The notes under the pieces are model-generated. The model was not told the DNA's origin. It searched no databases and worked only from the letters and a program-made list of their open reading frames with translations. Of a stretch of 64,000 nucleotides of DNA, positions 55,027-64,000 are shown in pieces. Position 1 is the stretch's first letter; each line of letters begins with the position of its first letter. The DNA is taken from the NCBI GenBank assembly GCA_011033025.1, contig WFMF01000241.1, positions 1 to 64,000 of the forward strand, given 5' to 3'. Source of the stretch: Beroe forskalii. Taxonomy: Eukaryota; Ctenophora; Nuda; Beroida; Beroidae. The position numbers and the translations under genes are program-made.

Positions 55027-55127
55027 CAAGTCGCTTTTGAAAAATGTGCCCATGCCCACTTTGGTCTTGCCCTAACCAGCGCCCTGGTTTCGCGCGGCAA
55101 GCCCCTGGTTAGGGCCGGAAACTTTGG

Positions 55128-55310
55128 TCGTAGGATGTTACCCTACCCTCGCGCGCGGCGCAACGTTCCATTGTCAGACGTTGTCTGACCCCTACGCCTT
55201 CGGCGGGCGCGCGCGCGAAGCGCGCGCGTCCGCCGAAGAAATAGACGGGCAACGTCCGTCGACACTTTGGTCGCGCGCACCCGCTGAAGGGGTCAGACAA
55301 CGCGAACTTG
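55128..55310 (+). repeat. 45-bp word copy 3 joined to GTCAGAC hairpin element
   Basis: The word at 55128-55170 is followed directly by TTGTCAGACGTTGTCTGACC, a 39-bp hairpin at 55199-55237 (TTCGGCGGGCG arm) and AAGAAATAGACGGGCAACG. A partial GGGGTCAGACAACG ends it near 55304. It shows that the parts seen separately elsewhere belong to one composite repeat. Confidence 0.75.
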
Positions 55311-55848
55311 CCTGGTGATATCACCGTGGATCTTAGAATCTAGTGCATTTGACTTTTTCCCTTGGTCTATTTGATTTATTGTGTCTTGCTTAGTTATATA
55401 GGTATTTTTGCTATTGTTGTTATTTTTAAGGTATTTGTTTGGATCTGCCTAGATCTCTGATAAAGGTATCTCACTTGGATCCTGTCAAAGACTAAGGAAA
55501 GGCTGTTGGAAAGTTTTGTGGCTTGACTGTACAAAGATGACTGTATTTGTATCCCAAAGATAATTATTTTTTATTGTTTTGGTATTAATTGCTTTGATAG
55601 TTTGGATTGCTTGAATTTTGTTTGAGGGTTGTTAATTCGAATTTCTAGGTAGCTTTTCTCTTTTATATCATTAGGTTTCACACTTTCACATTATAAGGGT
55701 TGTTATTTCTAATTTACAGGGAGCTTTTCACTGATATCATGAATTTCGTTCATATTATTAATTATAAGTCCTTGGAGCATGCTTCGGCACACCTGTGCTC
55801 TGACTCCGAGACAAGTTGAGATCTGTGTTGATTAATCTTCGGATTGAC
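55311..55848. other. AT-rich region upstream of LINE-C; no endonuclease seen
   Basis: No coding frame continues LINE-C upstream. Words such as GGGTTGTTATTTCTAATTTA/GGGAGCTTTTC appear twice (55627 and 55698). Confidence 0.4.
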
Positions 55849-57941
55849 TCATTACTCTTGTCATAGAGGTAGATTGGAATTCTATTAAAAACTCAAGTTT
55901 TGCAACTGTAGATGAAATGTGGAATGAAATACATGGCAAGTTGATAAATATTACTGAGCAAGTGCCCCAGGTTGAGCCTCTCAGAATAGATAGTATTGAT
56001 AACTACAACATGCCATGGATTAATTCGGCCATGAAAAGAGCTCTTAAAGCTAAGCATAGGGCATGGAATTCTTTTGATGAAGTTCCCATTATGTCTAACT
56101 TAAATCTTGCACTATATGAAAGTCAAAAGTTTAATGATTTAGAAACTAAGGCAAAATTGAAGTATGAGAAGACCATAACAAATGATTTAAAGCATAATTC
56201 GAAGGCTTTTTACTCTTATCTTCGTAACCAGCGTAAGGTTAAATCAATTGTTACAACCTTGAGGAAGGATGCGCAACTTGGTTCCATGACGACAAATGAC
56301 TTTGAGACAGCTGAGTGCTTTGCTGAAGCCTTTTCTTCAGTTTTTGTGCATGAGCCTTTTGGACCCCTTCCTCAAGGTTGCTATTCCAATGATTCAGAAA
56401 TTAAGGATCATGAAATTATGATTGATGTTAGTGATGTTTATAAAGAATTAAAAAACATAAATATCTATAAGAGTTTTGGTCCTGATAATATACACCCTAA
56501 GTTGTTAAAGTCCTTAGCTGATAACACTGATTTTGTTGCATGTTTGACAAAACTATACAATTTTTGTATTGAACAGAGAAAGATGCCTCATATATGGAAA
56601 ACTGCTAATGTAATAGCATTACACAAAAAAGATTCAAAGTTAGATCCATTGAACTACAGACCTGTGTCACTTACATGCATCTTATGTAAGATTTATGAAA
56701 AATTCTTGAGAAGAAATATTCTTAATATTGTTGATGGAAAAATTAATATTAATCAGCATGGTTTTTTGGAGGGAAAATCATGTTTGTCTAATCTGCTTGA
56801 AACAATTGACTCTATTTTAGAAATGCTGGAATGTGGCTACCCTGTAGACATTTTTTATTTTGATTTTTGGAAGGCTTTTGATTCTGTCCCTCATTACCGC
56901 CTCCTCACCAAGCTTGAGAACTATGGAGTGAATGGTCAATTACTTGAAATAGTAAGGGATTTTCTATCTGACAGATCAATGAGAACTTGTGTTCGTGGCT
57001 GTTATTCAAATAGTAAACCTGTCCTTTCTGGGGTCCCTCAGGGTTCAGTCCTAGGACCTTTGCTTTTTCTACTGTTCATTAATGATCTGCCAGATGGAAT
57101 TGTTAATGTTGTTAAGTTGTTTGCAGATGATTTGAAGTTGATAGCTAATGCCAGTGATAACAATTTAGTTAATGAAGACTTGCATTTATTAGAAAATTGG
57201 GAATCTACTTGGCTTCTAAGATTTAATCCTGAAAAGTGCCATGTTATGCATTTACCTTACAATAGAAATCCTCTTTATCATTACTTCTTGGATGGGGTTT
57301 TATTAGATGAAGTAACAACTGAGAAAGATTTAGGTTTACAAGTGAGTGAAGAATTAAGTTGGGACTCAAATATTAAGTCTTGCATTAGAGATGCTAATAA
57401 GATTATTGGTTGGATTTCAAGAAATGTCATAAACAGGGATTATAGAATTCTTGCTCGCATTTATAAGGCAATAATAAGACCAAAACTAGAGTATTGTGTT
57501 CAAATCTGGAGCCCCTCTGCTACTCACGGTAATTGGGGGACTATTTTAGAACTTGAATCCATACAGAGGCGTTTTACTAGGTTAGCTGACGATATTGGGC
57601 TCTTGCCTTATAGCAAGCGATTGGAGATGATGGGATTGACTACCCTCGGTGAAAGAAGAATTCGTGGTGACTTAATAGAAACGTTTAGAATGACAACAGG
57701 AAAGGTTTCTTATGGAAAAAATATTTTTAAGATGGGTCGATCAGGGAGCAATATTTTAAGTAGGATCAAACCCACAGTGGGAAGTGCTATTTGTAAAATT
57801 AGACAATCGTTTTTGCCTGAAAGAATTAAAATGTACTGGAATAAGCTGCCACCTTATGTTAAATTGTCAGATAATGTTATAAGTTTTAAAATTAATTTAG
57901 ATAGATTCAAAAATGACTCTTTTTTCATTAGGAAGTTCTGA
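55849..57941 (+). CDS. LINE-C reverse transcriptase, 5'-truncated
   Basis: Open from about 55849 (first ATG 55917, 674 aa) to TGA 57939-57941. It starts in the linker after where an endonuclease would be. RT motifs in order: FGPDNIHPKLLK (about residue 190), YRPVSLTCILCKIYEK (about 247), FYFDFWKAFDSVPH (about 320), SGVPQGSVLGPLLF (about 367), and catalytic FADDLKL (about 401), then the C-terminal RRIRGDLIETF. WKAFDS replaces the commoner SKAFDS. The frame is uninterrupted through RT, so the copy is young or conserved, but lacking EN it cannot be complete. RT type: CR1-like, distinct from LINE-B. Confidence 0.9.
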
Positions 57942-58150
57942 TGACAACTTCTGGCATGTTTCATCCTTGATTATAGATAAAATCGAAGGTAATCCTAACT
58001 ACCTGCGCCATAAAGAGGTTTTTAATAAATTTTTGCTTGATAACCCTTTTATAGCAAAACGAAAGGGTATAAATATTTACTCTCATTGAGGTTTTTATCA
58101 TTTTCATTTCTTAAAATTGTACAACAGCGTTTTATAGCATGTATCGAATT
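57942..58150 (+). other. LINE-C 3' region
   Basis: AT-rich DNA after the stop. The 3' boundary and tail were not recognised. Confidence 0.35.
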
Positions 58151-58554
58151 TTATATGCATGTATGGGTTAATAGCTCACCTTGTTTCATTTAAATTATTC
58201 AAATGTTTTTATCGTTATCTGAGCTGATGGTGATAGCATGCTATGTGTTACCCTGTAGACTATATTTTCAATGATGACAGTTGATCGATAATATGTTAAT
58301 TCTGAGTACCATGTCAAGGTACATAATCAAATGATTAAGTGTTTTGAAGAATGATGTGCATTGAATCGTGTTATCACCATCCTTATCTTCCCGAAATTGA
58401 ACGTTTATCTTCAGGTTTTCAGCTTACATTTTTGGGCCATTTTTTCTGAGGCCTGCTCCATTTGATCACAAATTTCAACCAATATGATTGGATACGATTT
58501 ATTTCTGCTTGGTTTGAGACCTCATAGGCAAGGACAAATCAATTAGAATATTCA
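58151..58554. other. No gene seen
   Basis: AT-rich unique DNA. Confidence 0.4.
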
Positions 58555-58760
58555 AAGGACAAGCGGGGTCTGGGGGAAGCTGCCCCCAGAAGCCAGACGC
58601 CACAAGCACATAAAATCGTTGCCCAAATATGACTTGAGACTCATTTTTAGAATAGAATGACAAGCAGGGGTCTGGCCCCAGAAGCCAGAAGCCAGATGTC
58701 CTGAGTAACTAAAATTAATGCCCTGATATGATTTTATGACTCATTTCTGTTTGTTGTTAG
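58555..58760. repeat. Two-copy ~110-bp tandem repeat
   Basis: ACAAGC(A)GGGGTCTGG, CCCCAGAAGCCAGA, TAAAATYRTTGCCC and ATATGA...GACTCATTT recur once at about 110 bp spacing. Confidence 0.6.
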
Positions 58761-59019
58761 ATAGAAAATTTCAGTGTAATGTACTGTTTCAAATTTTGGA
58801 GTTTGCTTTCAAATATGTGGAGCCAGATATAGGCTAAATAGTCAGGTCACTTAAGTCCCGAATCGGCTCATTATCTGCAAATATGGGTAGAAGTCTAAAA
58901 ATTTGTACAAAGCTTCCCAAAGGTATAAATAATCGAAAAAAGCAAGGAGCCCAAAAAAATTTGATGGGGAACATGCCAAAAGCCACGCCCTTTTGACGCA
59001 AATCACATGCGCATGCTGA

Positions 59020-59640
59020 AAAATCGTATCTCGGCTTGTGAATGAGCTAGAGACTTCGTTTTGGGCTTAAAAGAAGCGCAATGGCCATGTTTATATACAA
59101 CTTGTTAATAAACATATGCCCTAAAATGCTCAGGAACAGAGTTATTCACGAAAAACTGTTTTTTCGTGCACCCGCGAGCCCCCACAGAGGTGAATTTTGT
59201 ATCTCAGCTTAGAAAAGTCGTAGAGACTTCGTTTTGGGCTTAAAAGAAGCGCAATGGCCATGTTTATGTACAACTTGCAATAAACATATGCCCTAAAATG
59301 CTCAGAAACAGAGTTATTCACAAAAACTGTTTTTTCATGCACCCGCGAGCCACCACAGAGGTGAATTTTGTATCTCAGCTTAGAAAAGTCGTAGAGACTT
59401 TGTTTTGGGCGTAAAAGAAGCGCAATGGCCATGTTTATGTACAACTTGAATAAACATATGCCCTAAAATGCTCACAAACAGAGTTTTTCAAAAAAAACTG
59501 TTTTGTCGTGCACCTGTGAGCCATCACAGAGGCGAATTTTTTATCTCAGCTTTAAAAGGTAATAGAGACTTGGTTTTTGGATGAAACAAATCGCAATAGA
59601 CGTGTTTGTATTTACAATACCTAATGTGTTCGATGTTCTG
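59020..59640. repeat. ~171-bp tandem repeat, 3.5 copies
   Basis: TAGAGACTTCGTTTTGGGC-type marks at 59049, 59221, 59392 and 59562. The last copy is the most diverged and is the one that matches, inverted, 61722-61869. A 100-codon minus-strand frame through two copies is a by-product. Confidence 0.9.
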
Positions 59641-59719
59641 GAAGGAGTGGCATATCTGGTGATCATAAAGCAATCCTTGAATTAGCGAAGACTGTAGTTG
59701 GCAAACCAGTACTACAGGA

Positions 59720-59973
59720 AAGGGGAAGTTTTCAAATGTCAATCCTTTAATGCTAAAAAAGAAAAAGATAGTTAATTTAATTTTTGCAAGTTCCTTGGCA
59801 GTGTTACAAAACTTTACACAATTCAACCCATTTTTGCCACAGTTACTTTGGACACTGTCTTTCCTACATTTGCATATTTTAATCAGGTCCAATGGAGGAC
59901 GTTTTTGGTTAGCTGGTTGGGGAATCGAGTCCTTAATGAACCACTGAATCACCAGTCGATTTGTAATATCCAT
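59720..59973 (-). pseudogene. Possible CXC-like cysteine-rich tail, relic
   Basis: The minus-strand frame reads LVIQWFIKDSIPQP, then LDLIKICKCRKDSVQSNCGK and NGLNCVKFCN. The C-x-C...C...K-N-G-L-x-C-x3-C spacing recalls the cysteine-rich tails of some animal transposon-derived proteins. One expected cysteine appears lost (DSVQS), and the frame then runs into repeat. Identification is weak. Confidence 0.3.
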
Positions 59974-60599
59974 TTACCAGCCCCACTCAGTGAGAGCAGG
60001 GATTTGTTTATTACTGACAGTATTGCCCCATTTCCACCCACTTTGGAAAGCCCTGCGCAAAACATGGAGCTTCAGTGATAATATGAAACCTGGATGATGG
60101 AGGTAACTCGTTCAAGTTCTTCGATACTGTTCAGTACTGAAACTGAATATTCTAAAACGATTAGAGTTGACTAATTGAATGCCACCATAATCATAGCAGT
60201 AGTTAAGAAATCGCTCAATTACAGGCATACATGTTTCAACACTTCGTGTGAAGCTTACCAACTAAATTGTTGAAGTGAAGTTGATAATATTCAGCCTGCT
60301 CCAGATTTGCCACCCATTTCTGAAACATGAAAGAACTTGTGTTTCTATAAAATGATTTTGTGCCAGCACAGCCCAAAAGTCATTAAAAATGGCAGAAAGA
60401 TTCTCTAAAGTCATAGGAGGCTTCCTTGACTGATATGAACCTTAAGTGTGATCCATGTCCAAACTCAATTCATATCTCTGGCTGAGCAAAGTATTCCCGA
60501 AATTACATACGATATGACAGGAATTACAATGATAACATCAGTTCTAGCTTGATTACATTTCCTATCTCACCATGGTGAATGACAATGATTGAATTTTCT

Positions 60600-61125
60600 T
60601 TCAACTTTTGGTGCATGGTCACTCAATAAGTCACTCAGTATGTATACTGTATATTATGTATAGTTCTATAGCATGTTTAACAGAATTGCTCGAATTCATC
60701 CATAAAAGCAATGATCTCTGTTTCTTGATATTTCAGTTTTAATTTGGTTTGACTTGTCCTATATTTTGTGTTGACACGAATTTGTTTGGTAGTAGTCTTG
60801 ACAATGCATTCAGCTACGTCAAAAGATTTAAAACCCACCAATTTGTTGGCAACAGGTTTCAGTTTGATGAATTGTAAACAAAAGCCAGTCCACCTCCTCT
60901 TGCTTTCCTTGGAACATTTATAATCATAACCTCAACGCCAGCCTAATGAACTTCGGCGAATCTAGCACATTCTTTAGCTTTGAATAAGGTTTCAGCTTTA
61001 CAAAAGATATCAATTTTGTGGTCATTCAGCATGTCTAGATCTCCTTGAACTTTGTTGCGCATTGAAAGAGCATTGAAGCACCCAATATTGATTTCCCCTT
61101 TTGATTCTGCACTATTTATCACATT
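60600..61125 (-). pseudogene. LINE-D endonuclease relic
   Basis: The minus strand reads NIGCFNALSMRNKVQGDLDM, LNDHKIDIFCKAETLFK, a stop, then VPRKARGGGLAFVYK. This matches the start of a LINE endonuclease (NxRSLxNK, E-T-W with W changed to L, and GGGxA). Multiple stops follow. The RT is not seen. Confidence 0.6.
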
Positions 61126-61184
61126 AACTATTTGAAAGCGGTTCAGTGTTATCTTTAATTAAGCCGATTCATTTCTATTATTTC

Positions 61185-61445
61185 ATATCATGACAGGACA
61201 CTTAGCATCACCAGCATTGTTGGATTTATCGTTCTCAGCATCATTTGACTGGGATGATGCCAAGCATCTGGCACAGCAATGACTTGCTTGGTAGGACCTG
61301 AAGTTACAAGTTGAAGTTCTATGCTTGCCCATGCAATACATGAATACATGCAGGTTGCATATCCATTCTTTTTGGACACTTACTAGAAATATGTCCAATC
61401 ATTTGACAATGATAGCAGTGTTTCATATGATATCTATCTTTCATC
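61185..61445 (-). pseudogene. LINE-D ORF1 zinc-knuckle relic
   Basis: In two minus-strand frames: HCYHCQMIGHISSKCPK, then FMYCMGKHRTSTCNF, then CCARC...CPVMI. The spacing and order are those of the three CCHC knuckles in LINE-A and LINE-B ORF1. A frame change lies between the first and second knuckle. With the endonuclease relic downstream on the same strand, it marks a fourth LINE of the same type. Confidence 0.6.
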
Positions 61446-61721
61446 TAATATCTACTTTGGCCAAGGTAGATATTCCCATCTTGCTTATTGAGCAAGGCAA
61501 GTCTTTTTGCGGGAGATACTTTCAGGCCAATTGACGTATGTCCATTTGATGCATTTTGGTTCACTTAAACAACCTCTAAGTCCAAGGTATGCCAACAGTT
61601 TTGTAGCTGAGTCACACATGGATTCAAAACCAGAACTTTCTCAACTATAACTTTCTTTTCATTCATTCTTGCTTTCTTGTAACATTATGATCAACAGATT
61701 TGATCACTGTATTATATATAA

Positions 61722-61869
61722 ATACGTCTATTGCAATTCGTTTCATCCAAAAACCAAGTCTCTATTACCTTTCAAAGCTGAGATAAAAAATTCGCCTCTG
61801 TGATGGCTCACAGGTGCACAACAAAACAGGTTTTTTTTCGAAAAACTCTGTTTGTGAGCATTTTAGGGC
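61722..61869 (-). repeat. Inverted arm matching the 171-bp repeat
   Basis: Matches 59462-59612 in inverse (TGCACCTGTGAGCCATCACA, TAATAGAGACTTGG, TTTTTGGATGAAAC). The pair encloses 2.1 kb holding the LINE-D relic, so it may be the terminal repeat of a larger palindromic element. It is cut at 61870 by the Gypsy LTR. Confidence 0.75.
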
Positions 61870-62192
61870 TGTTGAATAGGTAGCCAATAAGACTTCTATT
61901 TGGAATGATAAAACATAGAGGCTATGGGAATACAATTATTAGTATCAGATAATAATCAAAGATATATAACAATCTCCCTCGCCGAGCCTTTTGCTAGTCA
62001 GAGAGCAAACCGGCCACGAGGACCGCGCGGCTTAGCGCGCTGACGATGCGCGCGCCAAAACTGATACAAACAGTGCGCACACCTAAAACACGGACTAGCA
62101 AATGAGTCTCGCGCGTTACATAAAATAACATTTGAAAGTGTGACCAACATATTGCCACATTTCCCAATCTCGAAAATCAAACTAACCATCAT
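61870..62192 (-). repeat. Gypsy 3' LTR, copy 2 (323 bp)
   Basis: Minus-strand LTR starting TG after GAGAAGGGAGAA (62193 onwards) and ending TTCAACA at 61870. Nearly identical to 32340-32657, with a few substitutions and small indels. Confidence 0.8.
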
Positions 62193-62429
62193 TCTCCCTT
62201 CTCATTTGAAGTAACAATCGGTAAAATTATGCATTTCAATGCATCATAAAACGGTAAAATTATAAATCTGCTCCATTATAAATCTATCAATAAATACTTT
62301 AAATCAATTCCACGGCTCTCATTATCAATGAATTCAGTGAATTAATAAATATCTGACGAATTACAAAATGTTATAAAGAACAACGGAGGTTGTTGCAATG
62401 ATTACAATAAAATGGTGAATTAACTACAT

Positions 62430-63394
62430 TTAACTCATGCCCTTCATCTTAGCTACTGCGGCACTCTTAGCAGCCCTGGCTGGTCTCAGCCTCGGTTCAG
62501 ACGTACTTACCGTCGGTGTTGCCGACACGCCAGACTCTCTAGTCACAGAGACAGGTTTAGCAGGCGATGTTGAAGTCGGCACAGCAGTTGTAGCTTGTCC
62601 CACAGTTCCTGGCTGTCGTGTCTCCGGAACTCCTGCTCTCACACGCCATCTCTCAAGCTTCTCGTCGAGTTTCTGAAACTTAAGATTTGAACGGGCAAGC
62701 TCCCTGGCTACAAGCTCTTTCTCTGATTCCGGGATCACAGTCTTCTTCATGCTGATCACCGGGGTATGACGTGGCTTGATTACATCGGCATGTTTCTTAA
62801 TGATCCGGTTTTCATGCTGGATGTCGTAATTGTTGGAAGTGTCACCATGTCTTTTCACAATCTGAGCAGGTTCCCAATGACCTTTGTCATCGATTTTGAC
62901 GAAGACTGGTTGCTTCTCACGGAACTCTCGCGTCTTGGATTGCTCATTCACCACGTCTTGCAGTCTGTCGGACTGCAACTCTTGCTTTCTCAAGATGTCC
63001 ACTGGCTGCATCTGATGCAGTTTAGAACGTAGAGTTCTGTTAAACGCCAGCACAGCGGGTGTTTGTCCCGTTGAGGAGTGGGGAGTGTTTCTGTAGGTCA
63101 ACAGGAAATCGTGCAGATTCTTGCTGGTGTCTTTACACGACTCAGACATCTTCTTCATCCTTGTCTTGAATGACTGTACCAACCGCTCACAAATCCCGTT
63201 GGACTTTGGGGAGTACGTAGGCACAGTAACATGTTTAATCCCACTGGATTTCAAGTAGTTTTCCATCTCGTCAGACACGAATTGCGGGCCGTTGTCTGTC
63301 ACCAAGCAGATGGGTATACCTGTACGGGAGAAAATGCTTCTGAACGCACGAATTGTGGCGCTAGATGTTGTATTGGTGTTCATCTGTATTAGTC
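62430..63394 (-). CDS. Gypsy integrase, C-terminal two-thirds, copy 2
   Basis: An open frame free of stops. Integrase core from IQMNTNTTSS on, with the second catalytic Asp in VTDNGPQF and the Glu in NGICERLVQSFK, then the GPY/F-like module (GHWEPAQIVKR...HADVIKPRH) and a Ser/Thr/Pro-rich basic tail ending KGMS at 62430. It lacks the zinc-binding region and the first catalytic Asp because a retroposon tail joins at about 63380-63394; the first dozen codons of the longest frame (to 63416) come from that tail. Much better preserved than copy 1, so it can act as the reference for copy 1's frame changes. Confidence 0.9.
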
Positions 63395-64000
63395 TTAGTC
63401 TTAGTAAAATGGCCAAGGTCGGTTTAATAAACCAGGCCGGTGGCAGCCATGCAGAGCATAGAGACTTCCCTATACACTAGGCCAAGGGTGTGAACTCCTA
63501 GGTGGTTTTTTAGGCCACCCGACTGCCGGGTTATATCCTGAGCTGAGAGCAGAACCCAGTCCTGGACCACACAGGTCTGGAATTCTACCAACACCCGTGG
63601 CTTCAAACAGACTGCAAAGCAAGTCAGGGCGTGCCTGCAGATTAGGTCAGCTATCAGCCGAAGGTGGCTATGTACCACCTCCCTCCGACTAATGATGCAC
63701 GAGATGGTGTGCATCAGTAGTCTGAAAAACATAGAGTCCCTTCTGTTTTGACTGCACAAAGATGCAGCTTCAGCCAGGTACAAAGGGCATAAACCCAGCC
63801 CAAAGAGTTAGTGGCTCTTTGGAGACCAAATAAGAAGTAGGTAGAAGTGTGTATTTTGGGACGTTATATTGTTATATTTGGTTTTATTTATCAGGATTTC
63901 ATCTTCTTGGAGATATGGGCTCTGTAAATTGTGGGATTTTATTGAAGCAGGCGGATTTGGTGAAGAATTTTGTTATTTTGTGCAGGGTTGTTGATAGTGG
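63380..64000 (-). mobile_element. Retroposon 3' end with (ACTAAG)n tail, copy 2, runs off the window
   Basis: Inverse match to 45980-46515, with the tail at about 63380-63398 directly inside Gypsy integrase. It is longer in the middle than copy 1 and continues to the window edge. The missing Gypsy 5' part may lie beyond it. Confidence 0.75.

Larger units (their letters stand above)
53977..55065. mobile_element. Palindromic element 4 with telomere-like core
   Basis: The left arm AAAAGCGACTTGGAC...GTGCAC...GAGTTACCAT, TTGAAGTCCATATCTC and GTTATGGCCG is mirrored at 54795-55045 (CGGCCATAACTCGGCC, GAACTTCAATTTTTATGG, CACGTCCAAGTCGCTTTT). Inside, CTCCCATATAAACGGG is mirrored again (54141 and 54390). 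Arms are diverged, so the element is old. The right arm is split by the short insertion at 54911-55013. Confidence 0.65.

Noticed and set aside
1..64000. tRNA and rRNA genes
   Set aside because: No cloverleaf with recognisable A and B boxes and no rRNA core motif was seen by eye; a covariance-model search would be needed to exclude weak ones.

Overview
The window reads as nuclear DNA of a repeat-rich animal, probably an aquatic invertebrate; the species is not identifiable from the sequence. Supporting signs are non-LTR retrotransposons of the CR1/Jockey group, a Gypsy LTR element, Helitron-like and long-TIR DNA elements, (TTAGGG)-like blocks, and a spliced gene with GT-AG introns. No operons, rRNA or tRNA genes were seen. 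Only one cellular gene is well supported: three minus-strand exons at 47.3-48.3 kb encoding the C-terminal RUN domain of a protein, possibly DENND5-like. A broken rhodopsin-type GPCR lies near 4.1-4.6 kb.

Layout. 0-6.3 kb: mostly unique DNA, a 298-bp tandem repeat, the GPCR relic and eroded Helitron-like copies. 6.4-9.2 kb: a 2.28-kb palindromic element with ~780-bp arms, a target duplication and a telomere-like core. 9.2-16.2 kb: unique DNA, a five-unit head-to-tail Helitron-like array (12.1-14.2 kb) and a 300-bp palindrome. 16.2-21.7 kb: a ~198-bp satellite carrying two copies of a Helitron-like element, fading into poor sequence at a 100-N gap. 21.8-24.8 kb: low-quality AT-rich tandem DNA. 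25.6-28.1 kb: a second palindromic element holding a MULE-type transposase relic. 28.4-30.4 kb: a third, with a long polypurine block. 30.4-32.7 kb: a broken Gypsy pol plus LTR, abutting LINE-A (32.7-35.8 kb, minus). 36.9-41.8 kb: LINE-B, with intact ORF1 and ORF2. 42.8-45.7 kb: a 420-bp tandem repeat and a 26-27-bp palindromic minisatellite. 46-48.3 kb: a retroposon tail and the RUN gene. 49.2-51.8 kb: a second Helitron-like family carrying a nested TA-flanked MITE. 54-55 kb: a fourth palindromic element. 55.8-58.1 kb: LINE-C reverse transcriptase. 59-61.9 kb: 171-bp repeats and an inverted arm enclosing a LINE-D relic. 61.9-64 kb: a second Gypsy copy, cut by a retroposon tail.

How it fits together. 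Most of the sequence is layered transposable elements. LINE-B is the most nearly complete: its ORF2 has no ATG ahead of the endonuclease motif, lies in the -1 frame of ORF1, and starts over a canonical A_AAA_AAC heptamer directly before the ORF1 stop, so ORF2 may be made by -1 frameshifting. LINE-A shows the same -1 arrangement and a matching peptide across the junction. The Helitron-like units join exactly end to end, as rolling-circle transposition would predict, and the palindromic elements share telomere-like and GGCGCC-rich core blocks although their arms differ.
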